Assembly: GCF_014779595.1 (NCBI RefSeq)
Contig: NZ_JACXZT010000019.1
Location: forward strand, 804,945-868,944
Reading direction: 5' to 3'
DNA from: Halomonas sp. ML-15
GTDB taxonomy: Bacteria; Pseudomonadota; Gammaproteobacteria; Pseudomonadales; Halomonadaceae
Length of the DNA stretch: 64,000 bases
In this document: positions 24,335-33,099 of the stretch, piece after piece
How the letters are laid out: each line of letters starts with the position of its first letter
How positions within the stretch are numbered: the first letter of the stretch is position 1
Program-made: the position numbers and the translations under genes
Notes under the pieces: generated by a model
The model's input: only the letters and a program-made list of their open reading frames with translations
Databases searched by the model: none
Told to the model about the DNA's origin: nothing

Positions 24335-25498
24335 GTGAGCTCGCGTACCGGCGTCGTCGTTGCCCTAGGGGTATCCCAGACCCTGGCCTGGGGCTCGACC
24401 TACTATCTGCCGGCCATCCTCGCCGTGCCCATGGCGCGGGATCTCGGCCTCTCCACCGGCACGGTCTTCGCCGCCTTCTCCTCGGCGCTGGTGGTGTCGG
24501 CGATTCTGGGGCCGGCGGTGGGGCGACGCATCGATCACTTCGGTGGGCGCGACGTGCTGGCGGCGTCGAGCCTGGTATTCGCCCTGGGCCTGGTGCTGTT
24601 GGGGCTGGCCAGCGGACCGCTGATGCTGTGGGTGGGGTGGCTGGTGATCGGCGTCGGCATGGGCATGGGGCTTTACGAATCGGCCTTCTCGACCCTGACG
24701 GGGCTCTATGGTCGCGCGGCGCGCGGTCCGATCACCGGCATCACGCTGCTGGCGGGCTTCGCCAGTACCGTGTGCTGGCCGATTACTGGCTGGCTCAACG
24801 CCGAGTTCGGCTGGCAGAACGCCTGCTTTACCTGGGCTGCGGTGCATCTGCTGCTGGGCCTGCCGCTCAATCGGCTGCTGATACCGTTCGGTATTCAGCC
24901 ACCAGCGACCCCTGCCGAGACGGCGGCGGGCGAGGCCAGCGCGTCCTGGCTGCCGATGGCGCTGTTGGCCTATGTCTTCGCCGTGACCTGGTTCGTCAGC
25001 ACCGCCATGGCCGCACATCTGCCGTGGCTGCTGCAGATTGCGGGCCTGTCGCCGGCGGCCGCGATTGCCGCCGCGGCACTGGTGGGGCCGGCCCAGGTGG
25101 CCGCAAGACTGCTCGAGTTCTCGCTGCTGCGGCGCTTTCATCCGCTGTTCTCGGCAAAGCTGGCGGTGGTCGCCCACCCCCTTGGCGCCCTCGGTGTGAT
25201 GGCGCTTGGGGCGCCGCTGGCCACGCTATTCGTGCTGCTGCACGGCGCCGGCAACGGCATTCTAACCATCGCCAAGGGCACGCTGCCGCTGGCGATCTTC
25301 GGCCCACACGGCTACGGGCTACGCCAAGGGATCCTGATGGTGCCGGCGCGCTTCGGCCAGGCGCTGGCGCCGTTGGCTTTTGCCCTGTTGATCGAGCGCT
25401 TCGGCACCCAGGCGCTGCTGTTCTCCGCCGCTCTGGGCCTCTCGGCCCTGGTGGCGCTGCAGGTTCTTCAACACCACCCCATGAAGGAGGCGACATGA
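24335..25498 (+). CDS. MFS transporter in the arsH operon
   Basis: About 387 residues, twelve predicted helices, inner membrane. The motif [18 protein letters not shown] corresponds to the cytoplasmic loop motif of the superfamily. GTG 24335 is used as start (GAGGTG upstream). The stop overlaps the arsH ATG by 4 bp (ATGA), so the two are coupled. An arsenical or related metabolite export role is suggested by context only. Confidence 0.82.
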   Translation: MSSRTGVVVALGVSQTLAWGSTYYLPAILAVPMARDLGLSTGTVFAAFSSALVVSAILGPAVGRRIDHFGGRDVLAASSLVFALGLVLLGLASGPLMLWVGWLVIGVGMGMGLYESAFSTLTGLYGRAARGPITGITLLAGFASTVCWPITGWLNAEFGWQNACFTWAAVHLLLGLPLNRLLIPFGIQPPATPAETAAGEASASWLPMALLAYVFAVTWFVSTAMAAHLPWLLQIAGLSPAAAIAAAALVGPAQVAARLLEFSLLRRFHPLFSAKLAVVAHPLGALGVMALGAPLATLFVLLHGAGNGILTIAKGTLPLAIFGPHGYGLRQGILMVPARFGQALAPLAFALLIERFGTQALLFSAALGLSALVALQVLQHHPMKEAT

Positions 25499-26241
25499 GA
25501 CTGCGCCCGCTGTCCGATCCCGACTATCTGCCTGCGCTCGACGAGCGCTTTGCCCGCCAGCGGCCCGGCGAGAATCTGCCCGATCCGCTCGGCCATCCGC
25601 CGCGCATCCTGCTGCTCTACGGTTCGCTGCGCGAGCGTTCTTATTCACGGCTGGCGGTGGAAGAGGCGGCGCGGCTGCTGCGCCATTTCGGCGCCGAGAC
25701 GCGCATCTTCGATCCTTCCGACCTGCCGCTGCCGGATCAGGTAGCCGGCGACGATCACCCGGCGGTGCGGGAACTACGTGAATTGGCCATCTGGTCCGAG
25801 GGCCAGGTGTGGTGCAGTCCCGAGCGCCACGGCCAGATCACCGGCGTGATAAAGACGCAGATCGATCACCTGCCGCTGAGCATGGGCGCGGTGCGGCCCA
25901 CCCAGGGGCGCACCCTGGCGGTGATGCAAGTCAGCGGCGGCTCGCAGTCGTTCAATGCGGTGAATACCCTGCGTCTGCTAGGCCGCTGGATGCGCATGGT
26001 CACTATCCCCAATCAGTCCAGCGTGCCCAAGGCGTATCAGGAGTTCGACGAGGCTGGGCGCATGCTTCCATCGCCGCTCTACGATCGCATTGTTGATGTG
26101 ATGGAGGAGCTGGTGCGCTTCACCCTGCTAATGCGGCCCCACGCCGAGACGCTGGTGGACCGCTACTCGGAGCGCCGCGAGGCGGCTGGCGCCAAGGCCG
26201 ATCCGGTGACCGACAAGGCGGCGGTGGGCCAAGCCTCATAA
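25495..26241 (+). CDS. arsH: Organoarsenical oxidase ArsH
   Basis: 248 residues. An NADPH-dependent FMN flavodoxin-like enzyme; members oxidise trivalent organoarsenicals to the less toxic pentavalent forms. ArsH features are the N-terminal extension (LPALDERF), the phosphate-binding [35 protein letters not shown], and [28 protein letters not shown] precedes the ATG, which overlaps the MFS stop. No arsB or arsC gene is nearby. Confidence 0.95.
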   Translation: MRLRPLSDPDYLPALDERFARQRPGENLPDPLGHPPRILLLYGSLRERSYSRLAVEEAARLLRHFGAETRIFDPSDLPLPDQVAGDDHPAVRELRELAIWSEGQVWCSPERHGQITGVIKTQIDHLPLSMGAVRPTQGRTLAVMQVSGGSQSFNAVNTLRLLGRWMRMVTIPNQSSVPKAYQEFDEAGRMLPSPLYDRIVDVMEELVRFTLLMRPHAETLVDRYSERREAAGAKADPVTDKAAVGQAS

Positions 26242-26257
26242 TGGCTGGTGCGATTGC

Positions 26258-26287
26258 AACGCCGGGGCGATGACGCGCCCCGGCGTT
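26258..26287. terminator. Hairpin between arsH and azoreductase genes
   Basis: Perfect 12-bp stem AACGCCGGGGCG / CGCCCCGGCGTT with a 6-base loop between the two convergent genes. A short TTTT follows downstream only after several bases, so it is best read as a bidirectional terminator of moderate strength. Confidence 0.6.
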
Positions 26288-26317
26288 CGACCCATTTTCG
26301 TAATACCTGCCTGACCC

Positions 26318-27037
26318 TCATGCCGGTAGCGGCATACCTGGCGTGGCCATGTTGGCCTGCAGCTGCTCGACCAGCCGATCGATACGCTCAAGGGCGCTTT
26401 TCGTCGAGGCCGCCAAGGGCTCGCCGCCCACCTCCTGGTGCTCGATGGCGATACTGTGAAAACCGCCGATGCCGATAAATTGCAGGGCGGTGCGCGCGCT
26501 AGGTTCAAGGTGGTTGAAGGCGGACAAAGGGCCCTGAGGGTCGAAGCCGAAACCGCCACGTGAGGAGAGCAGCACCGCGTGGCGCGGCCGGTCGGCCAGC
26601 CGTGGCGCGTAGTGTTCCAGCGGGACATAGGGATGGGCACCTTGCTGCAGGTCGAAATCGACGGTGCGTCCGATGCGAACGATATTATCGATCCACGCCT
26701 TGAACGCGGCCGGCGGGCCGAAGTTGTACATGGGCACGCCGAGTACCAGGAGGTCGGCTTGTATGACCTCATCGACCAGTGCATTGCTCTCGGCCAGTGC
26801 TTGCCACATCGCTTCCGTTCTCTGTTCGGCTGGAGTGAACTCGGCTTCGATCCACTCGACGCTGGTCAGCGGTGGCGGGGTGGCGCCGAGATCGCGATAG
26901 ATGATCTCAGTTTTTGGCTCAAGAGCCTGCCAGAGTGAGATGAAGTGGTGCGTCAGTCGGCGGGTGTGCGAGCCGTGGACCTGGCTGCCGGCACGGCCGG
27001 GACGTGGGCTGGTGTCGAGGTGAAGTATGCGTGTCAT
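26318..27037 (-). CDS. azoR: FMN-dependent NADH-azoreductase (copy 1)
   Basis: 239 residues. A flavodoxin-like quinone/azo-dye reductase. The FMN site is seen in HLDTSPRPGRAGSQVHGSHTR and VLGVPMYNFGPPAAFKAWID; SSRGGFGFDPQGP follows. Divergent from the LysR gene at 27178. The same azoR/LysR arrangement recurs at 49207-50953, and a decayed fragment of the 3' end lies near 48400. Confidence 0.9.
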   Translation of the reverse strand: MTRILHLDTSPRPGRAGSQVHGSHTRRLTHHFISLWQALEPKTEIIYRDLGATPPPLTSVEWIEAEFTPAEQRTEAMWQALAESNALVDEVIQADLLVLGVPMYNFGPPAAFKAWIDNIVRIGRTVDFDLQQGAHPYVPLEHYAPRLADRPRHAVLLSSRGGFGFDPQGPLSAFNHLEPSARTALQFIGIGGFHSIAIEHQEVGGEPLAASTKSALERIDRLVEQLQANMATPGMPLPA

Positions 27038-27143
27038 GGGCTTTCTCCGCTAATGGAGGTAGTATCGTTCGAGTGAGCTTGTTTCAGCTGCGGTGAGCAG
27101 CTGCTGCCATCAAGCCAGAGGCCATCTGCGGCGACAAACGACG

Positions 27144-27159
27144 ATTCTTTTTCACGAAT
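27144..27159. promoter_or_regulatory. Candidate LysR binding site between azoR and lysR
   Basis: ATTCTTTTTCACGAAT has matching ATTC/GAAT ends around 8 bases, in keeping with the T-N11-A core of LysR sites. It is 18 bp before the LysR start. Confidence 0.4.
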
Positions 27160-27177
27160 GGAAAATAAAACTCAGCC

Positions 27178-28098
27178 ATGATGCCGCGCCGACTCCCCTC
27201 CCTCTCAGCCCTGCGCGCCTTCGAAGCGGCGGCGCGACACCTCAGCGCCAAGCGTGCTGCGCAGGAGCTGTCGGTGACGCCGACGGCGATCAGCCACCAG
27301 ATTCGTCAACTCGAGGAGAGCCTGGGCGTGGCCCTGTTCGTGCGACGGCCGCGCCAGCTGATACTGACGGCCCAGGGCCAGGCGCTGCTGGCGGTACTCA
27401 GCGACTCCTTCGATGCCATTGCAGAGACGGTGACCAAGCTGCGCCGGCCGCCGGCGCGCCAGGCGGTAACGCTCTCGACCACGCCGGCCGTTGCTGCACG
27501 CTGGCTACTGCCCTGGGTGTGCCTGCTACGCGACGCGCAACCGCAGATCGACCTGAGCATTCAGGTCTCCCACGAAACGGTCGATCTGGATGGAATCACC
27601 GCCGATATGGCGATTCGCTATGGCGAGGGCCCCTGGCCCGGGCTGGTGGCGGAGAAGCTGTTCGACAATGTCTTCGTGCCGGCCTGCAGCCCTAGACTTG
27701 GGCTGAAGGAGCCTGACGAGTTGGTGCGGCATACGCTGTTGCACTTCTCTTCGCCCACGCCGGTGGACTGGGCTGCCTGGCAGCGGCAGGTGCAGGTGCC
27801 AGGGCTCGATGTCAGCGCCAGCATGTTGTTCTCCGACGAAACCCATGGCATCGCCGCCGCCCTGGATGGGCAGGGCGTGGCCCTGATGAGTCGCTACCTT
27901 ATCGAGGAGGAGTTGCGCCAGGGACGGCTGGTGCAGCCGTTCGGCCCTGAGATACAGGCTGCTCCCTTCCACCTCGTCTACCCACCCGAGCGACTCGAGG
28001 AGCCGGCTATCGCCGCCGTGCGTGATTGGATCATGGGCCTACTGGATGCTGCGTCCAGAGAGCGCGCCTGCCGGTCGATTATCGAGGGGCATGGCTAG
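27178..28098 (+). CDS. LysR family transcriptional regulator (GcvA-like)
   Basis: 306 residues. The start LPSLSALRAFEAAARHLSA and the HTH (TAISHQIRQLEESLGVALF) are GcvA-like. The effector domain contains ADMAIRYGEGPWPG and LFSDETHGIAAALDGQGVAL. Divergent from azoR, its likely target. It is similar to the LysR at 50063, and a 37-bp fragment matching its effector region is left at 31924-31960. Confidence 0.92.
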   Translation: MMPRRLPSLSALRAFEAAARHLSAKRAAQELSVTPTAISHQIRQLEESLGVALFVRRPRQLILTAQGQALLAVLSDSFDAIAETVTKLRRPPARQAVTLSTTPAVAARWLLPWVCLLRDAQPQIDLSIQVSHETVDLDGITADMAIRYGEGPWPGLVAEKLFDNVFVPACSPRLGLKEPDELVRHTLLHFSSPTPVDWAAWQRQVQVPGLDVSASMLFSDETHGIAAALDGQGVALMSRYLIEEELRQGRLVQPFGPEIQAAPFHLVYPPERLEEPAIAAVRDWIMGLLDAASRERACRSIIEGHG

Positions 28099-28189
28099 CC
28101 TGCGGGCTGCCTGGTGCCGGGTCGGCTTGTGGCAACAAAGCCGACCCTGTAGCCTACCAGCGCCAAAAATCAGCAAGGATAGCTCCAGC

Positions 28190-29938
28190 ATGCAGGAGGC
28201 GCGTAACACCGAAGTAGGGCCTAGCCCAACCATTCGCGCCCGCGTCGCGAGCGCGTTCAGGCAAACCGGAACAAGGCTATGGGCCGAGAGTCGCACACCG
28301 CGCTTCATTGGCGCTTCGGCAGCTGCACTGGTCTGGCTGACCGTCTTGTATGGTTTCGGTCTGGCCGTCGGTAGCGGGCGCCAAAACACCCTATCTGACC
28401 AGGACTTTGAGCCCTTTCAACTGCCCACAGCGCAGGACACTCAGGTGATTCTGCCCACCGAGCTTGGTGGTACGCTGGAGCCTGCCGCCGGCTTTGAAGG
28501 CTACCCATACACAAGCGGGGGGGATGGGCGTTATTGGTTCAATCTGCTCTTGCCCGCCAATGACGTGCCCGGACTGACCGTGGATACACCTGTCGGCCTG
28601 GAAAACCTTCGCCTGTTTGCGCAGGATGGCAGCCTGCTGTGCGCTCCCGAAGTACAGTTGCAGCTGTCCGCAGATCCCAGCAGCGTAGGCGTCAAGGCCG
28701 ACCTTGACCTGTCGCAGCAGAGTACCCGCTACTGGATGCCATCGGCGACAGGGTATCGGCTGGAGGTGCGGTGGGATCAGCGCTTCCAGAGCTGTCCCTA
28801 TGAACAGCCGGCGTCGGTTCTGGCTGACGTCGTACAGCGCCAGACGACCTCAACGGAGCCGCGCCAGCTGGAGCTCACCGACGAACCACACAAACTGCAA
28901 GCCGGCAGCAGTTCAATGACCGCCAAACCCGGCGCCCTGCCATGGGAGTGGTGGGTCGAGATCGCCAACTCGGGGCAGCAACGCTGGCAGTTTACTGCTG
29001 TCGAGCCTCCTGCCCATCAAGGTTGGCGCACCAAACGCTACCCATCGTCATCATTTTGGGATACTGCTCGCAATCAACCCAGACCCGACCCGATCGCTGA
29101 AAGCTATCAGCTGCGCTTCAATGCTGCAGCGCCTGCAGAACTGCCGGTAACGCTGCTGCATACGGAAGAGGTGCGCGTTGCCGATGTGCGTTTTTCAACC
29201 GAACGGGATCAACGCACCAGGGCCTCGATACCGCCGACCTGGCACCTTCCCTTGCAGCACACGGACACAGACCTGACTCTAGACTTGCCCATGCACGCCC
29301 AGGACCTCGAGTACCATGAGCTCTTTCTCCCCGTCACCATGAGCGACACCTGTGAACTCCAGGTTGTGGGGGCAGACCTGCCGCTGCAATGGCGCCCGGT
29401 AGAGCGGCTGTTTGTCTACTCCATAGGCCGCTATGACGAAGATGTGGAGGACTATCAGCAACGCCGCCTGTCCGCCAAATCGTACTCGCGCTACGCCGAG
29501 CTGCCCGAGGAGTATCTCGGCCGCGTGCGCTGGGAGCTGCAAAGCACGGATGGCGAGCAGCGCTTCTTTCACGACCTTGAGGCGACGAGCGAGTTGCGTT
29601 GTCCAGCCGAGGTAACCTGGCAGCCCTTGACTTACCAGCAGAGTGAATTGCCATGGCTGGTGCCGCTGGAGGCGCTGCCCGGGGCCAGCGTGGATCCTGC
29701 CCAACCCGCGCGCGAGTTCTTTGGTCGCTTTCGCTTTCTCGATGCCAATGGAGAGGCACTGATGCCCATGGCGCGAGCTGCAGACCTGAAAGACCCTGCT
29801 CTGGAGTCCTTTGTATTCCCCGAAGACCAGCTCAAGTTTCATGGCGAAGTGACGCATATAGAGCAATTACAAGTAGATGACCCCAGAGAGCGCTCGCAAC
29901 GCTGGACCTACCGTTTCATGCCCCTGGAGATCTACTGA
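28190..29938 (+). CDS. Membrane-anchored periplasmic protein of unknown function
   Basis: 582 residues. A single membrane helix at about 39-61 follows a basic N-terminus (RFIGASAAALVWLTVLYGFG), leaving some 520 residues outside the membrane, predicted mostly beta (many aromatic-rich strands). I do not recognise a family. ATG 28190 with AAGGAT upstream; longer in-frame starts would overlap the lysR gene. A sample at 29041-29100 is 33/60 G+C, lower than most neighbours. One base separates it from the next gene. Confidence 0.65.
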   Translation: MQEARNTEVGPSPTIRARVASAFRQTGTRLWAESRTPRFIGASAAALVWLTVLYGFGLAVGSGRQNTLSDQDFEPFQLPTAQDTQVILPTELGGTLEPAAGFEGYPYTSGGDGRYWFNLLLPANDVPGLTVDTPVGLENLRLFAQDGSLLCAPEVQLQLSADPSSVGVKADLDLSQQSTRYWMPSATGYRLEVRWDQRFQSCPYEQPASVLADVVQRQTTSTEPRQLELTDEPHKLQAGSSSMTAKPGALPWEWWVEIANSGQQRWQFTAVEPPAHQGWRTKRYPSSSFWDTARNQPRPDPIAESYQLRFNAAAPAELPVTLLHTEEVRVADVRFSTERDQRTRASIPPTWHLPLQHTDTDLTLDLPMHAQDLEYHELFLPVTMSDTCELQVVGADLPLQWRPVERLFVYSIGRYDEDVEDYQQRRLSAKSYSRYAELPEEYLGRVRWELQSTDGEQRFFHDLEATSELRCPAEVTWQPLTYQQSELPWLVPLEALPGASVDPAQPAREFFGRFRFLDANGEALMPMARAADLKDPALESFVFPEDQLKFHGEVTHIEQLQVDDPRERSQRWTYRFMPLEIY

Positions 29939-29939
29939 C

Positions 29940-30389
29940 ATGCGGTATATTGCATTGGCGCTGCTGTTTGCAGCCCCCACTTGGTCAATGGCGGGCATCG
30001 CCCCCTCGCTGTTGGAAGAGTTGGGGCCACCGCCACTGGATGCGGATGGTTGTGCGCTGAGCGAAGAAGGCGTTCACAAGGAGCGCAATGAAGCGGGCGA
30101 GCTGGTCGAATGCGGCCAGTACCTCGATGGTGCCAAAGAGGGTTATTGGGTGCTCAGGGCCGACACCGACTCACGCTGGCAGGGCTGGTTTCGCAAAGGC
30201 AAGGAGCAGGGAACCTGGCTGGTCACATCGCCCTCTGAACAACTGCTGGGCGTAGCGCGTTATGACAAAAACGGCCAGCGCCACGGTGTCTCTTATGAGC
30301 TGGAACCCGATGGCCGTCTGATCCGGCACTACGTGCATGCACATGGCAGCACACTGAGCAGGTGTGGCATGTGGGTAGGACAATGTTAG
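29940..30389 (+). CDS. Secreted protein with MORN/YwqK-like repeats
   Basis: 149 residues with a signal peptide (MRYIALALLFAAPTWSMAG). Repeats of the kind GYWVL..D..WQGWF.KGKEQGTWL and RYDKNGQRHGVSYEL resemble MORN/YwqK repeats. Cysteines in DGCAL and VECGQYL may pair. The ATG lies one base after the previous stop, and the 3' end overlaps the next gene by 7 bp, so the three genes are one transcript. Function unknown. Confidence 0.65.
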   Translation: MRYIALALLFAAPTWSMAGIAPSLLEELGPPPLDADGCALSEEGVHKERNEAGELVECGQYLDGAKEGYWVLRADTDSRWQGWFRKGKEQGTWLVTSPSEQLLGVARYDKNGQRHGVSYELEPDGRLIRHYVHAHGSTLSRCGMWVGQC

Positions 30390-31717
30390 CGCTGTTGGCT
30401 GCACCCGCTTCGGTGCTCTGGGTATCGCTCGCCCTGTTGGCTGTGGGCTATGTTTTCTGGTTTCTGGTACGTTGCTGCTCGTGGGGCGCAATAGCCATGG
30501 CAGTAGCCCTGGCCTGCGGCGTACTGGCTGTTCTTGCCAGCAGCCACTATCTGCTGTTCATATGGGCTCCAGAGCTAAGCGCGGGCCTGCCCGGGTTGCT
30601 GCTGGGGTTGCCGCTGGTCTACGGGGCGAGCTTGGGATTACTGTCGCTCCAAGGCAAACGCTCTCGGCTGAGCGCCTCGCTGGTACTGGCGAGTGTTTGC
30701 GCCGCGTTGATGCTGTGGGATGGGCAGCGCCTGTGGCCCGCGATTTTTTATGACCTCAAGGGAACCGTGCTGGGCTATCCGCCACTGGTACTGCATACCC
30801 CCGAAGATCTCGGCGAGTATGTGCCACCGGCCGGAACCCGGCTCATCTTCAAGCCGACCGGAAACGAACTGTCTTGCGGCCTGTTTGCGAACCCCGAGCC
30901 ATCAAGGCCGGCATTATCCTACAGCACCTCCTGCCGGGATTATTACTGGGGCCAAGCCATGGCTTCCCTTGATTACTCTGCCTACACGGATCTGCCCACG
31001 CTGTATGCATTAGAGGAGCTCTGGGAAGAAGCGTCCCCTGGGCGACTGTCGTTGGGGTTGTTGTATAATAGCCTGGATGACCTGACCATTACCGACCTCC
31101 AGCGTCTCTGCCCGCAAAGCGACGACTGCCTCGCCAGCAAGAACATGATCACCTCGTTACTGGGCGTGCAAAGCTGGACGGCGCTCACGGAAGACGAACC
31201 GACGGCCACTGCGTCCTTGCCGCTGTCGCTTAGAACGCTCGATTACATCGATCGGAGAGAGCTGCTGCGCACGCTGGACGAGGACGTTCGCGCGCAGCTG
31301 GAAAGACGCGTGGCCGGGATAGTTGCGGTCTACGCCGATTCTCAGGCACGCAGCCTCGCCTTACGGGACATGGTACCGTACAACCCCTGGCCAGGATTCA
31401 AACCGCTGTCGAAGGGCAACAGTGCAGGCCAATGGCCCGAGTTGAGAGATATCGCGGATGAGCTTGCCATAGAGGTGCCGGATATCGGCACCCTGAGTCG
31501 ATTGCAGAGAGCCGTGCTCATTGCTGTCGAATCACGCTCTGACGGCGGTGTGCGGCTGGTCTACCACACTGCCGTGGGGCTGCAATCTACGGCCGCTTTG
31601 CTGGCTTTCATCGCTCCACTGGCATGGCTGGTCATCGTCATGTTGATGCTGCTGCGCCGTAGCCCAAGACCAAGGCGCCAGCGCATTGGCACCGAGCCGA
31701 CCGGTGGCGTTTCTTGA
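30383..31717 (+). CDS. Polytopic membrane protein of unknown function
   Basis: 444 residues. About four helices in the first 112 residues (e.g. VLWVSLALLAVGYVFWFLV, GLLLGLPLVYGASLGLLSL), a soluble region of roughly 300 residues, one more helix near 412-432 (LLAFIAPLAWLVIVMLMLL) and a basic tail. No family recognised. ATG 30383 is used; GTG 30362 is possible. Last gene of the three-gene cluster. Confidence 0.65.
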   Translation: MLALLAAPASVLWVSLALLAVGYVFWFLVRCCSWGAIAMAVALACGVLAVLASSHYLLFIWAPELSAGLPGLLLGLPLVYGASLGLLSLQGKRSRLSASLVLASVCAALMLWDGQRLWPAIFYDLKGTVLGYPPLVLHTPEDLGEYVPPAGTRLIFKPTGNELSCGLFANPEPSRPALSYSTSCRDYYWGQAMASLDYSAYTDLPTLYALEELWEEASPGRLSLGLLYNSLDDLTITDLQRLCPQSDDCLASKNMITSLLGVQSWTALTEDEPTATASLPLSLRTLDYIDRRELLRTLDEDVRAQLERRVAGIVAVYADSQARSLALRDMVPYNPWPGFKPLSKGNSAGQWPELRDIADELAIEVPDIGTLSRLQRAVLIAVESRSDGGVRLVYHTAVGLQSTAALLAFIAPLAWLVIVMLMLLRRSPRPRRQRIGTEPTGGVS

Positions 31718-31923
31718 CTGACATCAGTGGCGCATGCTGAGTCAATACCTGATAGCGACGGAGCCTGACAGTATGTTCGGTCTACAAAACAACAATAGCG
31801 CTGCTCGACTGTTGGCAGGTGATGAGCGCGTTTCCATTGGTGTGGTCAGTCAGCACTACTGGATACCGTTTAGCGCCAACCGTGATTCCCACGCCAACCC
31901 GCGCTTGAGCGGTGGGCATCGTT

Positions 31924-31960
31924 GCCGATATGGCGATTCGCTAGGGCGAGGGCTCCTGGC
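31924..31960 (+). pseudogene. Short remnant of a LysR effector-domain coding region
   Basis: 37 bases match 27601-27637 of the LysR gene at all but two positions; one change turns TAT into TAG (ADMAIR-stop-GEG). Nothing else of the gene remains nearby. The rest of the 31718-32028 gap contains no recognisable gene or site. Confidence 0.5.
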
Positions 31961-32028
31961 TTGCGGACTGATAGGCGGAAGGGTACGGCGGAGGAGGGAC
32001 TCTGCTGATATCAAGGTCCCACGCAGCG

Positions 32029-32490
32029 TTATGAGGCGAGTTCCTTCTCCATGAAGACGCTTAGCGGGTCGTGTGTATATTTTCCGAAGGGCCCACACTC
32101 TCGATACCCTAGCTTCTTGTAGAGTTGGATGGCTTCGGGCTGTCTGGCGCCGGTTTCGAGCCGAGCGACAGCGATGTTCATCGAGCGAAGGTGGTCTTCA
32201 AGTGCCTGCATGATGAGTTTGGATAGGCCCTTCCCGCGATGCTCCACGGGCACGAAGACTCTTTTGATTTCCCCGTAATGGACGTCTTCCTTGACTGATT
32301 TTACGGCCCCGCAGCCAATGACCTCTTTATCGCAGTGAACGCCAATAAAGTGAGTATCTGGGCTTTTCAATTCCTGCTGGTTCATCATGTGATTGCTCTC
32401 GGCTGGGTAAAGACTAGCCATGTACGCATCGGAGAGGCTTATCAGGCGCGAGGCGGCTTGGGAGTCGGGGTTCAGTGTATCGATTAGCAT
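32029..32490 (-). CDS. GNAT family N-acetyltransferase
   Basis: 153 residues. The acetyl-CoA loop is seen in VFVPVEHRGKGLSKLIMQAL (R-x-x-G-x-G/L) after the strand GEIKRVFV; the C-terminal EAIQLYKKLGYREC is typical of the family. The substrate cannot be told. It has its own transcription unit between a gap and the VOC gene. Confidence 0.9.
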   Translation of the reverse strand: MLIDTLNPDSQAASRLISLSDAYMASLYPAESNHMMNQQELKSPDTHFIGVHCDKEVIGCGAVKSVKEDVHYGEIKRVFVPVEHRGKGLSKLIMQALEDHLRSMNIAVARLETGARQPEAIQLYKKLGYRECGPFGKYTHDPLSVFMEKELAS

Positions 32491-32529
32491 GATTACACCC
32501 TGAGTTGGGGGAAAAGCCAGGCTGACGAG

Positions 32530-32572
32530 AGGCGCCGCACTCCTGCCATGCGTAATGCTCTCAACGGCGCCT
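32530..32572 (-). terminator. Inverted repeat downstream of the VOC gene
   Basis: AGGCGCCG (32530-32537) and CGGCGCCT (32565-32572), 8-bp perfect arms, 27-base loop, 24 bp after the VOC stop. There is no T-run, so a terminator role is tentative. Confidence 0.3.
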
Positions 32573-32595
32573 ACCGGCGAAGAGAAAGCAGCCCT

Positions 32596-33021
32596 CTACG
32601 CGTCCTTTTCGTAGTTGATCATCCAAGCGACGCCGAACTTATCCTCCAGCATGCCGAAGCGGTGAGCCCAGAAGGTCTCCTCGAGCGGCATCTGCACGGT
32701 GCCGTTGTCGGCCAGCGCGTTGAAGAGCCGTTCAGCCTCGGGCACTGAGTCGACGCCAACCGCGATACTCGCGCCCTTGATGCCTTCATAGGGCGCCGGG
32801 CAGAAGGGGGCATTATCCGAGGCCATCAACAGCTGGTCGCCGATGCGCAGACGAGCGTGCATGACCAGGTCGCGGGCCTCGGGGGGGATTTCCATGTCCT
32901 CGCTGTCGGGCATCTCAGCATAAGTGGACATGGCCTCGAGTTTGGCGTCGAAGCAGCGCTGATAGAACTCGAAAGCGTCACGGCAGTTGCCATCAAAGAT
33001 TAAGTAGGTGGAAAGCTGCAT
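32596..33021 (-). CDS. VOC superfamily protein (PhnB-like)
   Basis: 141 residues. STYLIFDGNCRDAFEFYQRC at the start, LRIGDQLLMASD in the middle and FGMLEDKFGVAWMINYE at the end are PhnB-like. It is a relative of the VOC protein at 434-829. ATG 33021 with GGAGAC upstream. Next to the YafY gene; control by it is possible. Confidence 0.85.
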   Translation of the reverse strand: MQLSTYLIFDGNCRDAFEFYQRCFDAKLEAMSTYAEMPDSEDMEIPPEARDLVMHARLRIGDQLLMASDNAPFCPAPYEGIKGASIAVGVDSVPEAERLFNALADNGTVQMPLEETFWAHRFGMLEDKFGVAWMINYEKDA

Positions 33022-33099
33022 GATGGGTCTCCAGGAGGGTTGTTGTCGGTTCTACTTCCCTTCGTCGATTCAACGTAGTCGATTTCGACACCCATACAT

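Noticed and set aside
24319-26241. A 640-codon plus-strand frame appearing to fuse a long N-terminus to ArsH
   Set aside because: The N-terminal part is an out-of-frame reading of the MFS gene and is Arg/Gly-rich. ArsH starts at 25495 with its own ribosome site.
30760-30790. CCTCAAG sequence considered as a third SoxR-like box
   Set aside because: It is inside a coding region, lacks the second half of the dyad and has no -35/-10 pair 19 bp apart.
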